Of a stretch of DNA of 64,000 nt, positions 54,203-63,329 are shown piece by piece. Source of the DNA: CAKZKT01 sp034434235. GTDB lineage: Bacteria; Chloroflexota; Anaerolineae; CG2-30-64-16. The first letter of the stretch is position 1. Every line of letters starts with the position of its first letter. The translations under genes and the position numbers were made by a program. The notes beneath the pieces are model-generated. The model saw only the letters and a program-made list of their open reading frames with translations, had not been told where the DNA came from and made no database searches. The DNA lies in contig DAOTZV010000192.1 of assembly GCA_034434235.1 (NCBI GenBank), positions 5,207 through 69,206 on the forward strand, in the 5' to 3' direction.

Positions 54203-56419
54203 ATGAATACCCGCACGAAGTTGTGGACGCTGGCCTCGGTATTGCTGGTGGTGATGCTGCTGGTGGGCTGCGGCGCACCGGCCACGCCCGCGCCGGCGCC
54301 TGCTCCTGCCAAGGCCGAGCCGACCGCGGCGCCGGCTCCCACCAAGGCGCCCGAACCGACCAAAGCCCCCGAACCGACCAAGGCGCCTGAGCCGACCAAA
54401 GCTCCGGCTGCGGCTGCCGTCAAGCCGCCCATTCCGTATCCCGATCCGCCCAAGCTGGAGATCGGCGGCGCGCCCGTCAAGCGCATGCCCATCAACCAGA
54501 TCGTGACGTACAAGGCGCTGCCGGAATACAAGGAACCGGCCTGGGTCACCGAGCTGGTGAAGGCCGGCAAGCTGCCGCCCGTGAAGGATCGCCTGCCGAA
54601 GGAGCCCCAGGTCTACCTGAAGTCGGGCATGAAGGACGGCATCGGCGTCTACGGCGACCTGTGGCGCGGCTTCTCGGCCTGCCCGACGGCCGGCTATAAC
54701 GACATGGCCGGCATCACGATGGGGTGGTTCGGCATCGAGTCTTACACCTCGCGCTACGGCGCGCTGGTCAAGACCGGTCCGCTCTACCGCGCGGATCAGG
54801 ACATCGAGCCGTTCCCCAACATCGCCAAGAGCTGGGAGTGGTCGGCCGACGGCAAGCAGTTGACCATGAAGCTGATCGAAGGCGCCAAGTGGTCGGACGG
54901 CGAGCCGTTCACGGCCGATGATGTGATGTTCACCTGGGAAGGCTACATCGTTGACAAGAACGTCAACGCCCCGCGCAAGCTGGACGCCTGGACCTTCGGC
55001 GGGGTGCCGACCAAGCTGGAGAAGGTGGACGACTACACCATCCGGTTCACGTTCGGCGTCTCCAAGCCGATGAACGTGTTCTACATGATGAACGAGGACA
55101 CCTTCCACGTCATGCCGGCGCACCAGCTCAAGCCGCTCCATCCGCAGTGGAGCACCGCCAGCCCGAAGCCGACCTACAAGGACTTCGAGAACGCGCTGCC
55201 GCCGAACAAGCTGCCGCTGGTGACGATGGGCCCGTGGGTCATCACCGAGTACAAGACGGACGAGCTGATGATCATGCGCCGCAACCCGTACTACTGGAAG
55301 GTGGACGAGGAAGGCCAGCAGCTCCCGTACTTCGATGAGATCCAGTACCGCAAGGGGCCCAGCGGCATCGGCCGCGACCTGTGCACCATCGCGGGCGACT
55401 GCGACCACATGAACCTGGAGAACCCGAGCACCTTCGTCGAGGCGATGACCAAGGCGCAGGATCCGAACGCCAAGTACTCTGTGTCGTGGGGGCCTGAGAC
55501 GTTGGGCTACGGCGTCATCTTCAACTTCTCGCTCGACCAGGGCGTGAAGGACGACCGCGACAAGGCCGTGCGCGAGCTGTTCCGCGACGTGCGCTTCCGC
55601 AAGGCGCTCAGCTACGCCACCGACCGCGACGGCATCGCCCAGTCCATCATGAAGGGCCCGTTCCTGCGCGGGTGGGCGGGTGGCCTCTATCCGGGCGCGC
55701 CCGAGTTCGACAAGACCTCGGTGGTCTACTATCCGTACGATCCGCCGTCGGCCAAGGCGTTGTTGGCCGAGATCGGCCTGAAGGACACCAACAACGACGG
55801 CGTGCTCGAATGGACGAGCGGCCCGATGGCCGGCAAGCCGGTGGTGCTGGAACTGCGCGCGTCGCAGGACGCCAAGGAGACCCAGAGCGTCGCCGAGGCG
55901 CTGGTGAACCAGTGGGGCGCGGTCGGCATCAAGATCAACATGAAGGTGACCGACAGCGCCACCTTCAACGAGCTCAACCAGTCGGGCAACTGGGACATGC
56001 AGGCGTTCCGCGGCGGCCAGCCGTTCGCGCTGCCGTTCGTCAACCCGACCGCCCTGGCGCCGCTCACCAAGAACTTCACCATCCATCGCGAGGGCGATAA
56101 GCCGCGCGTCATGATGGACTTCGAGAAGCAACTGGTGGACCTGGTGACCCAGTACCGCGACACGTTCGACGCCGCGAAGCGCAAGGAGCTGATGAAGCAG
56201 TACAACAAGATCTTCACCGAGAACGTGTATCAGCTCGGCGTCTTCGTCGGCCGCTACGGCCTGGGCCTGACCAAGCGCGCCAAGAACGTGCCGGACGGCA
56301 CGCCGGTCTTCATGTACACCTGGGTGGAGGACGCGATCCTGCTCGACGCGCTCTGGACGCCGCTGGATCAGCAGTTGAAGCAGAATCGGCCGAACACCCT
56401 GCCGGTGTATACGAAGTAA
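54203..56419 (+). CDS. Extracellular solute-binding protein, family 5 (OppA-like lipoprotein)
   Basis: 738 residues. A lipoprotein signal (SVLLVVMLLVGCG) is followed by an Ala/Pro-rich PTKAPE repeat linker (~35-70). SBP_bac_5 features follow: IAKSWEWSADGKQLTMKLIEGAKWSDGEPFTADDVMF and RKALSYATDRDGI. At about 740 residues it is long for the family. It captures the substrate outside the membrane. Family 5 proteins bind peptides, but many bind oligosaccharides; the GH4 enzyme and LacI regulator in the same operon favour a sugar. GAGGAG lies eight bases before the ATG. Confidence 0.93.
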   Translation: MNTRTKLWTLASVLLVVMLLVGCGAPATPAPAPAPAKAEPTAAPAPTKAPEPTKAPEPTKAPEPTKAPAAAAVKPPIPYPDPPKLEIGGAPVKRMPINQIVTYKALPEYKEPAWVTELVKAGKLPPVKDRLPKEPQVYLKSGMKDGIGVYGDLWRGFSACPTAGYNDMAGITMGWFGIESYTSRYGALVKTGPLYRADQDIEPFPNIAKSWEWSADGKQLTMKLIEGAKWSDGEPFTADDVMFTWEGYIVDKNVNAPRKLDAWTFGGVPTKLEKVDDYTIRFTFGVSKPMNVFYMMNEDTFHVMPAHQLKPLHPQWSTASPKPTYKDFENALPPNKLPLVTMGPWVITEYKTDELMIMRRNPYYWKVDEEGQQLPYFDEIQYRKGPSGIGRDLCTIAGDCDHMNLENPSTFVEAMTKAQDPNAKYSVSWGPETLGYGVIFNFSLDQGVKDDRDKAVRELFRDVRFRKALSYATDRDGIAQSIMKGPFLRGWAGGLYPGAPEFDKTSVVYYPYDPPSAKALLAEIGLKDTNNDGVLEWTSGPMAGKPVVLELRASQDAKETQSVAEALVNQWGAVGIKINMKVTDSATFNELNQSGNWDMQAFRGGQPFALPFVNPTALAPLTKNFTIHREGDKPRVMMDFEKQLVDLVTQYRDTFDAAKRKELMKQYNKIFTENVYQLGVFVGRYGLGLTKRAKNVPDGTPVFMYTWVEDAILLDALWTPLDQQLKQNRPNTLPVYTK

Positions 56420-56445
56420 CAAGAGTTACGCAGTAGAAGCTCGCA

Positions 56446-56579
56446 GCCGGTCTGTGACCGGCGTCGTCGGCTTGCAAGCGTCGTCTTGGGCGGCCCGACG
56501 GGGGTCGCAGACCCCCTGCGAGCAAGAAGAAAGGACCTCGTAGCTACGCGCCCGGCGTCTTCGAAAGTGCCGGGCGCGT
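56446..56579. repeat. Three palindromes between oppA-like and oppB-like genes
   Basis: GCCGGTCTGTGACCGGC (56446-56462) with a GCAG foot; GGGGGTCGCAGACCCCC (56500-56516) followed by TGCGAGC; and an inverted repeat with arms ACGCGCCCGGC (56546-56556) and GCCGGGCGCGT (56569-56579) preceded by GTAG. The insertion may separate expression of the binding protein from the membrane parts. Confidence 0.87.
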
Positions 56580-56609
56580 GAGCTCGGGAAGCAGGGCTCA
56601 GGAGATGGC

Positions 56610-57605
56610 ATGCTCAACTATATCTTCCGTCGCCTGATCGTGGCCTTTTTTTTGTTGATCGGCATCGGTGCCGTTTCGTTCATCGTCATCAAGCTGCCGC
56701 CGGGCGACTTCGCCAGCCGCTATCGCCAGTACCTGATCGACCGCGGCACGCCCCAGGAAGAGGCCGATCGCGCCGCGCAGATCGTGCGCGAGCGCTATGA
56801 TCTCGATAAGCCGGTGGCTGTGCAATTCCTCCTGTGGGCCAAGGGGATCGTCACCGAGGGCAAGTTCGGCTATTCCTTCGCCTATCGCAAAGACGTGGGC
56901 GAGCTGGTGGCCGAGCGCCTGCCCAAGACCCTGTTGCTGGCGGTCTTGTGTCACCTGATCTCCACCGTGGTCGGCGTGGGACTGGGGATCTTCGTGGCGC
57001 CCAGGAAGTATGGCTTTTGGGACAACTTCTGGGCGATCCTGGCCTTTATCTTTACGTCCGTGCCCCGCTTTTCGATCGCGATCATCCTGCTCTACATCCT
57101 CGTGATCCAGCTCCATCAGCCGAGCATCTCCTCTTTCTTTTCGCCGCAATTCGTGATGGCACCCTGGAGCCTGGAGCGGGTGATCGACATGTTGCGCCAT
57201 ATCTGGCCCGCGGTGCTGATCGCCGGCCTGGGCGGCGTGGCCCGCAACCTGCGCGTGATGCGCGGCAACCTGCTCGACGTGCTGGGCGCGCAATATGTGC
57301 AGACCGCGCGCTCCAAGGGCCTGAAGGAAAGCACCGTGATCCTGAAACATGCCGTGCCCAATGCCCTGCACACGATCGTCGCATATCAGGGCACGGTGCT
57401 CCCGTACATGATGCAGGGCGAGCTGGAGGCCGCCATCGTGTTGGGCCTGCCGACCATGGGCCCGCTCTTTTACGAGTCGCTGGTTAACCAGGACATCTAC
57501 ATCTCCGGCTCGTTGCTCCTGATGTACGGCTTCCTGATCCTGATGGGCAACCTGCTGGCCGACATCTTCCTGGCCGTCCTGGATCCGCGCATCCGCTACA
57601 GCTAG
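56610..57605 (+). CDS. ABC transporter permease (OppB-like)
   Basis: 331 residues and six membrane helices. The first helix begins IFRRLIVAFFLLIGIGAVSFIVIKLPPGDF, as in DppB/OppB. The coupling (EAA) loop is ARSKGLKESTVILKHAVPNAL. It forms half of the transmembrane channel. AGGAG lies five bases before the ATG. The genome places three repeat palindromes between it and the binding protein. Confidence 0.93.
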   Translation: MLNYIFRRLIVAFFLLIGIGAVSFIVIKLPPGDFASRYRQYLIDRGTPQEEADRAAQIVRERYDLDKPVAVQFLLWAKGIVTEGKFGYSFAYRKDVGELVAERLPKTLLLAVLCHLISTVVGVGLGIFVAPRKYGFWDNFWAILAFIFTSVPRFSIAIILLYILVIQLHQPSISSFFSPQFVMAPWSLERVIDMLRHIWPAVLIAGLGGVARNLRVMRGNLLDVLGAQYVQTARSKGLKESTVILKHAVPNALHTIVAYQGTVLPYMMQGELEAAIVLGLPTMGPLFYESLVNQDIYISGSLLLMYGFLILMGNLLADIFLAVLDPRIRYS

Positions 57606-57623
57606 CCGAGTGAGAGAGAAGCC

Positions 57624-58760
57624 ATGAGCAATGACGTCAAGCAAGTCGGCCAGGCCGACCTGACCTTCATCGAAGAGATCCACAACGAGAGCTATTTTCA
57701 GCTCGTGGCCCGGCGCTTCATGCGCAGTCGGGTCTCGCTGGTGGGGGCCTGTCTGGTGTTGATGCTGGTGACCCTGGCCGCGCTGGCCGATTTCTTCAGC
57801 CCCTATTCGATCTATCAGATCGACCTGCAATCCACGTTCATTCCGCCCCAGCAGGTGCATTTCATTGATCACGAGGGCAACTTCCACTGGCGGCCTTTCG
57901 TCTACAACTATACTTACACCCTCAACCCGAAGACCTTCCAGGTGTATTGGGCCGAGGACACCAGCAAGCTCTATTACATCAACTTCTTCGTCAAGGGGCC
58001 GGAATACAAGCTGCTGGGGCTGATCCCGACCGACCTGCACCTGTTCGGCGTGGAGGAGGGCGGGACGATTTACATCCTGGGCACCGACAAGATGGGCCGC
58101 GATCTGTGGGGCAAGGCGTGCGAGGCCGGCCGCATCTCGCTGACGATGAGCCTCTTCGGCACGATCATCAGCATCGCGGTCGGCTCGGTCCTGGGCATCG
58201 CGTCCGGCTACTACGGCGGCACGGTGGACATGGTGCTCCAGCGCTTCACCGAGTTCGTGGCCGCGTTCCCCAACCTGCCGTTGTGGATGGCGCTTGCCGC
58301 GCTGGTGCCCAAGACCGCCGATTCGTTCACGGTCTTCGTGCTCATGTCGTGCATCTTTGCCTTGCTCTCGTGGACCACCCTGGCGCGCGAGGTGCGCGGC
58401 AAGGTGCTTTCGCTGCGCCAGACCGATTTCATCCTGGCGGCCAAGGAGATGGGCGCGTCCGACGCGCGCATCATCTTCCGTCACCTCTACCCCAACACGC
58501 TGAGCCATGTCATCGTGATCCTGACCCTGACGATCCCCGGCGTGATCCTGGCCGAGTCGTTCCTCAGCTTCCTGGGGATCGGCATCAGCGAGCCGCTGAT
58601 CAGTTGGGGCCTGATGATGCGCAACACCCAGGACATCCAGACGTTGGGCCAGAATAGCTGGATCCTGGCTCCGATCGCGTTCATCGTGGCGGCCGTGTTG
58701 GGGTTCAACTTCCTGGGCGACGGCCTGCGCGACGCGGCCGATCCCTACGCGACGGTTTAG
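57624..58760 (+). CDS. ABC transporter permease (OppC-like)
   Basis: 378 residues. The first helix (SLVGACLVLMLVTLAALADF) is followed by an unusually long outside loop of about 110 residues (FIPPQQVHFIDHEGNFHWRP...) before GTDKMGRDLWGKACEAGR, the segment common to DppC/OppC. The coupling loop is AAKEMGASDARIIFRHLYPNTL. The long loop, seen in a subset of Opp-type permeases, may dock the large binding protein. It lies 18 bp after the oppB-like gene. Confidence 0.93.
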   Translation: MSNDVKQVGQADLTFIEEIHNESYFQLVARRFMRSRVSLVGACLVLMLVTLAALADFFSPYSIYQIDLQSTFIPPQQVHFIDHEGNFHWRPFVYNYTYTLNPKTFQVYWAEDTSKLYYINFFVKGPEYKLLGLIPTDLHLFGVEEGGTIYILGTDKMGRDLWGKACEAGRISLTMSLFGTIISIAVGSVLGIASGYYGGTVDMVLQRFTEFVAAFPNLPLWMALAALVPKTADSFTVFVLMSCIFALLSWTTLAREVRGKVLSLRQTDFILAAKEMGASDARIIFRHLYPNTLSHVIVILTLTIPGVILAESFLSFLGIGISEPLISWGLMMRNTQDIQTLGQNSWILAPIAFIVAAVLGFNFLGDGLRDAADPYATV

Positions 58761-58769
58761 GAGGCGATG

Positions 58770-60572
58770 ATGCGCACTGCGTTGTTCGTTCTCGCTGGCG
58801 TTCTTCTGGCGCTGGGCGTTCTGGTGGCCTGCTATCCGCCGCCGGCGGCTCCGTTGCCGCTCGTCGCCGAGCTGCCCGCCCATGCGACCGGCCCGGCCGC
58901 CATCACGGCCACGCCCGCGCCGGCCACCGTAGCGGTGGCGGGCGTCGTGGTTTCGGCCGCCGGCGAGCCGTTGAGCGGCGCGCTCGTCCAGGTGCGCGGC
59001 AGCGCCAATCGGGTGCAGGCCGACGCGCGCGGGGCCTTTGCCCTGACCGGCATCAGCGCGGGGCAGCCGTTCACCGTGACGGCCTGGGCCCCCGGCCACT
59101 ACGTGGGCTGGACGGCCTTGAATCCGACCGCGGCCGATTGGGATGGCCGCCGCGGCATCACGATCACGTTGAAGCTGCTCCCCCAGAAGGACAACGCCGA
59201 TTACCCCTGGTTTTCCTTTGACGATGTCCAGGGCTCGGCCAGTTGCGGCCTGTGTCATCGCGAATACCAGGAGTGGCTGAAGGACGCGCACTCCCAGTCC
59301 GCCAAAAATCCTCGTTTCATCTCGATCTATACCGGCAACGATGTCAACGGCCGGCCCAACCAGCCCGTGCGGTGGGGAAATAACGGCGTCGCTTTGCCGC
59401 CCGATCCCAATCAGCCCTACTATGGCCCCGGCTTCCAGCTCGACAACCCCGGTCGGGCCGGCAACTGCGCCACCTGCCACACGCCGGTCGCCTCCAAGGT
59501 GCCCAATCGCCAGAATTGCGGCTGGTCGGGCTGCCATACCGACCTGACGATCGAGCGCTCTCGGGGCATCATCGCCCCGGCCACCAGCCCGCTGGTCTCG
59601 ACCGGCGACGGCGCCGAGGGGGTCACGTGCGACTTCTGCCACAAGATCGGCGATGTGATCCTCGACCCGCACACGCGGTTGCCGCCGCCCGATATGCCCG
59701 GCATCCTCTCCTATCGGCTCTTCCGGCCCGAGGAAGGCCAACAGGTCTTCTTCGGCACGGTGCTCGACGTGACCCGCCGGGTGAGCTATCTGCCGTTGCA
59801 GTCGCAGAGCGAGTACTGCGCGCCGTGCCACTATGGGGTCTTCGGCGGTGTGGTCGGCGTGGGCAAGGTGACCGGCGGCACGGTGATCTACAACTCCTAC
59901 GGCGAATGGTTGAACAGCCCCTACAGCGATCCGGTGAACGGCAAGACATGTCAGGATTGCCACATGCCGGTCTCGCCGGCCAAGTATTTCGTATTCCCGG
60001 AACGCGGGGGCATGGAGCGCGACTATGTTGCGCTGCACGATCACACGATGCCGGGCGCGTCGGACGAGAAGCTGTTGCAGAACTCGGTGACGATGACGAC
60101 CACGGCGCAGCACCAGGACGGCCGGCTTCGGGTAGAAGTGAGCATCACCAACGACAAGACCGGCCACCACATCCCGACCGATGTGCCGATCCGCAGCATG
60201 ATCCTGGTCGTCGAGGCACTGGACGCGGCGGGCAAGCCGTTGTCGCTCGTCCAGGGGCCGGTGAACCCGACCTGGGCCGGCAATTACGCCGGCAAGCCGG
60301 GCAAGACCTTCGCCCGAGTGTTGCGCGATGAGTGGACGGGCGAGGCGCCGACCGCGGCTTACTGGCGGCCCGTCACCGAGGTCGAAGATACTCGTTTGCC
60401 GGCATTGGCCACCGACGTCACGCGCTACACCTTCGACCTGCCGGCCGGCCGGGCCGCGCAGGTGCAGGTGCGGCTGTTCTTCCGCCGCGCGTTCCAGGCG
60501 CTGGCGCAACAGAAGGGTTGGACCGATCCCGATATCCTGATGGAGGAAGCCACGCTCGCCGTGGCTCCGTGA
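58770..60572 (+). CDS. Multihaem cytochrome c lipoprotein with N-terminal regulatory-like domain
   Basis: 600 residues. Residues 1-21 are a lipoprotein signal (LLALGVLVAC). Residues ~50-130 look like a carboxypeptidase-regulatory-like beta sandwich (VAGVVVSAAGEPLSGALVQVRG). The haem region has five CxxCH motifs: CGLCH, CATCH, CDFCH, CAPCH and CQDCH, plus CGWSGCH, a possible CX4CH site. Distal His residues are plentiful. The protein would sit outside the membrane and carry electrons. AGGAGG sits five bases before the second of two ATGs. Its place between oppC- and oppF-like genes is unusual. Confidence 0.88.
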   Translation: MRTALFVLAGVLLALGVLVACYPPPAAPLPLVAELPAHATGPAAITATPAPATVAVAGVVVSAAGEPLSGALVQVRGSANRVQADARGAFALTGISAGQPFTVTAWAPGHYVGWTALNPTAADWDGRRGITITLKLLPQKDNADYPWFSFDDVQGSASCGLCHREYQEWLKDAHSQSAKNPRFISIYTGNDVNGRPNQPVRWGNNGVALPPDPNQPYYGPGFQLDNPGRAGNCATCHTPVASKVPNRQNCGWSGCHTDLTIERSRGIIAPATSPLVSTGDGAEGVTCDFCHKIGDVILDPHTRLPPPDMPGILSYRLFRPEEGQQVFFGTVLDVTRRVSYLPLQSQSEYCAPCHYGVFGGVVGVGKVTGGTVIYNSYGEWLNSPYSDPVNGKTCQDCHMPVSPAKYFVFPERGGMERDYVALHDHTMPGASDEKLLQNSVTMTTTAQHQDGRLRVEVSITNDKTGHHIPTDVPIRSMILVVEALDAAGKPLSLVQGPVNPTWAGNYAGKPGKTFARVLRDEWTGEAPTAAYWRPVTEVEDTRLPALATDVTRYTFDLPAGRAAQVQVRLFFRRAFQALAQQKGWTDPDILMEEATLAVAP

Positions 60573-60576
60573 GCGG

Positions 60577-61608
60577 ATGCACGACATGGCCGAAAACCGA
60601 AACAACATCATCCTGGAAGTCAAGGACCTGAAGCTCTATTTCCCGATCTACCGCGGGCTGATCCAGCGGGTGGTCGGGCACGTCAAGGCCGTAGATGGCG
60701 TCAGCTTCTTCTTGCGAGAGCGCGAGGTGCTGGGCCTGGTGGGCGAGAGCGGCTGCGGGAAAACGACCGTCGGCCGTACCGTTTTGCGCCTCTACGATCC
60801 GACGGCCGGCGAGATCCGCTATCGGCGGGCGAGCGGCGAGTGGGTGGACATCGCGCGCATCAGCCAGCGCGACATGAAGCCGCTGCGCCGCGAGATGCGC
60901 ATGATCTTTCAGGATCCGTTCAGCTCGCTCAACCCGCGGCTCACGGTCAAAGACATCATCGGCGAGCCGCTGGAGATCCACGGCGTGGCGCGCGGCAAGG
61001 CGGCCGAGCAGCGGGTGGCCGAGCTGATGGAGGCGGTGGGCCTGAATCCGGCCCTGATGCGCCGTTATCCGCACGAGTTCTCCGGCGGCCAGCGCCAGCG
61101 CATCGGCCTGGCGCGTACCCTCTCCCTCAACCCCCGGCTGATCATCGCCGACGAGCCGGTCTCGGCCCTGGATGTGTCGGTGCAGGCGCAGGTGCTCAAC
61201 CTGTTGCAGGAGCTTCAGGCGCGGCTCGGCCTGACGCTGATCTTCATCGCCCACGATCTGTCGGTGGTGGAGCACATCTCCGACCGCATCGCAGTGATGT
61301 ATGTGGGCAAGATCGTCGAGCTGGCCGAGACGGAAGAAGTGTTGCGCCACCCGTTGCATCCGTATACCGAGGCGCTGGTCTCGGCCATCCCGCCGGCCGA
61401 CCCCGATATCCGCATGGAGCGCATTCCGCTGCGGGGCGAGGTGCCCAGTCCGGCCAACCCGCCCCCCGGCTGCGTTTTCCATCCGCGCTGCAACTATGCC
61501 CGGGACATTTGTAGCCAACAGGCCCCCACGCTGGTCGAAAGCAAGCCCGGCCACTTCGTGAGCTGTCATTTCGCCTCTGAATTGAGCCTGCGCGGCATTG
61601 GAGACTGA
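60577..61608 (+). CDS. Opp/Dpp-type ABC transporter ATP-binding protein (OppF-like)
   Basis: 343 residues. Walker A GESGCGKTT, Q-loop IFQDPFSSLNPR, signature FSGGQRQR, Walker B LIIADEPVSALDV and His-loop IAHDLS are intact. The C-terminal tail PPGCVFHPRCNYARDICSQQAP is oligopeptide-transporter type. It pairs with the OppD-like ATPase. The start could be the ATG at 60577 or the one at 60586 (MAENRNN); the context favours neither strongly. Confidence 0.92.
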   Translation: MHDMAENRNNIILEVKDLKLYFPIYRGLIQRVVGHVKAVDGVSFFLREREVLGLVGESGCGKTTVGRTVLRLYDPTAGEIRYRRASGEWVDIARISQRDMKPLRREMRMIFQDPFSSLNPRLTVKDIIGEPLEIHGVARGKAAEQRVAELMEAVGLNPALMRRYPHEFSGGQRQRIGLARTLSLNPRLIIADEPVSALDVSVQAQVLNLLQELQARLGLTLIFIAHDLSVVEHISDRIAVMYVGKIVELAETEEVLRHPLHPYTEALVSAIPPADPDIRMERIPLRGEVPSPANPPPGCVFHPRCNYARDICSQQAPTLVESKPGHFVSCHFASELSLRGIGD

Positions 61609-61610
61609 GC

Positions 61611-61961
61611 ATGAACGCATCGCAACGCATCAACGCATTCCTGGCCTACCTCCTGTTGCCGATCGGCTGGCTGTATGTCTTGCTCTTTCACCGGCAGGAC
61701 CGGTGGGTCGTGTTTCATTGCAAGCAGTCTATCGCCATCGTGGCCTGGCTGGTGGCCGTTACGGTCGGTTGGGCCGTGGTCGGCTGGCTGCTGGCGTGGA
61801 TTCCTTATGCCATCGTCCTCAGCATGGCGCTCTTCAGCCTGGTCATCGTGGCCTATGTGATCGCGGCGATCCTGTGGGTCGTCGGGATGGCGAACGCGCT
61901 GCGCGGCCATGCCCGGCGCCTGCCGATCGTCGGCCGCTGGGGACATCAACTACCGCTTTGA
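61611..61961 (+). CDS. Small membrane protein (DUF4870/Tic20-like)
   Basis: 116 residues with three membrane helices. INAFLAYLLLPIGWLYVLLFHRQDRWVVFHCKQSI is typical of the DUF4870 group, whose members have a conserved H-x-x-Q in FHCKQS. Function unknown. It starts two bases after the OppF stop and lies just before GH4, so it belongs to the operon. Confidence 0.85.
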   Translation: MNASQRINAFLAYLLLPIGWLYVLLFHRQDRWVVFHCKQSIAIVAWLVAVTVGWAVVGWLLAWIPYAIVLSMALFSLVIVAYVIAAILWVVGMANALRGHARRLPIVGRWGHQLPL

Positions 61962-61974
61962 GGAGCATCTTTCC

Positions 61975-63312
61975 ATGGCGCGCATTGCTTTGATCGGCGC
62001 GGGGAGCATCGTCTTCACCCGCAACCTGTGTAGCGATATTTTGTTGACGCCCGCACTGCAAGACAGCACCATCGCCTTGATGGACATTGACCCGGCGCGG
62101 CTGGCGCAGGCGCGCGACTTGGTGCAGGCGTTGATCGAGCGCCGCGGGCTCAAGGCGCGCGTCGAGGCGACCCTCGACCGCCGCAAGGCCGTGACCGGCG
62201 CCGACTATGTGATCACCACCTTTCAGCAGGGCGGGCTGGATGCTTACGCGCTCGACATCGAGATCCCGCGCAAGTACGGCGTCGAGCAGTGCGTCGGCGA
62301 CACGTTGGGGCCGGGCGGCGTCTTCCGCGGGCTGCGCACGATCCCGGTGCTCTGGGACCTGTGCGATGAGATGGATGCGGTGGCCCCCGATGCGCTGCTC
62401 ATCAACTACGTCAACCCGATGGCGATCAACTGCTGGGCGGTGGAGGCGTATAGCGGCTGGCCGCACGTGGGGCTATGCCATAGCGTGCAGGGCACCAGCG
62501 AGATGCTGGCGCGCTGGATCGAGGTGCCCTACGAGGAGATCAACTTCCTGTGCGCGGGCATCAATCACCAGGCGTGGTTCCTGGAGTTCCGCCGCGGCAA
62601 GGAGGATGTCTATCCGTTGATCTGGCAGGCCATCGAGCGGCCCGAGATCTACGAGCAGGAGCCGGTGCGCATTGATCTGATGAAGCACTTCGGCTATTTC
62701 GTCACCGAATCGAGCGGCCACGCCAGCGAATATGTGCCCTATTTCCGCAAGACCGCGCGCATGGTCGAAGAGGAGCTGGTGCCGCGCTTCAAGAACCCGC
62801 GCGACTTCTGGTTCGATTTCGCGCGCACGGGCGGCTATCTGCGCCATTGCCAGAACCGGATCAAGGTGGCCGCGGAGGAATACCGGGAGCTGATCGACGG
62901 CACGCGGCCGATCCCGACCGTGCGCAGCCACGAGTATGGCTCGATGATCATCGAGGCGATGGAGACGAACGTGCCGGCGCGCGTCAACGGCAACGTGCCG
63001 AACCGCGGGTTGATCACCAACCTGCCGGAGGGTTGTTGCGTCGAAGTGCCGTGCATGGTGGATGCCAACGGCATCCAGCCCACGGTGGTGGGCAATCTGC
63101 CGCCGCAACTGGCCGCGCTGAACCGGACGAACATCAACGTCCAGTCGCTGGCGGTAGAGGCATGCCTGTCCGGCGATGTGGAGGCCGTCTATCATGCGGT
63201 CATGCTCGATCCGCTGACCGCGGCCGTCTGCACCCTGCCGCAGATCCGCGCGATGGTGGACGAGATGCTCGCGGCCCAAAAGCGGTGGTTGCCGCAGTTC
63301 GATCTGGATTGA
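61975..63312 (+). CDS. Family 4 glycoside hydrolase (alpha-glucosidase/galactosidase type)
   Basis: 445 residues. IALIGAGSIVF is the NAD motif of GH4, an NAD- and Mn-dependent glycosidase family. LCHSVQGT supplies the metal Cys and GINHQAWFLE the metal His/Asn. It cleaves glycosides after cytoplasmic uptake by an oxidation-elimination mechanism. The sequence resembles MelA-type alpha-galactosidases more than 6-phospho-glycosidases, consistent with import by an ABC system and not a PTS. GGAG lies nine bases before the ATG. Confidence 0.92.
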   Translation: MARIALIGAGSIVFTRNLCSDILLTPALQDSTIALMDIDPARLAQARDLVQALIERRGLKARVEATLDRRKAVTGADYVITTFQQGGLDAYALDIEIPRKYGVEQCVGDTLGPGGVFRGLRTIPVLWDLCDEMDAVAPDALLINYVNPMAINCWAVEAYSGWPHVGLCHSVQGTSEMLARWIEVPYEEINFLCAGINHQAWFLEFRRGKEDVYPLIWQAIERPEIYEQEPVRIDLMKHFGYFVTESSGHASEYVPYFRKTARMVEEELVPRFKNPRDFWFDFARTGGYLRHCQNRIKVAAEEYRELIDGTRPIPTVRSHEYGSMIIEAMETNVPARVNGNVPNRGLITNLPEGCCVEVPCMVDANGIQPTVVGNLPPQLAALNRTNINVQSLAVEACLSGDVEAVYHAVMLDPLTAAVCTLPQIRAMVDEMLAAQKRWLPQFDLD

Positions 63313-63329
63313 GCCGTATCGGAGGGCAT

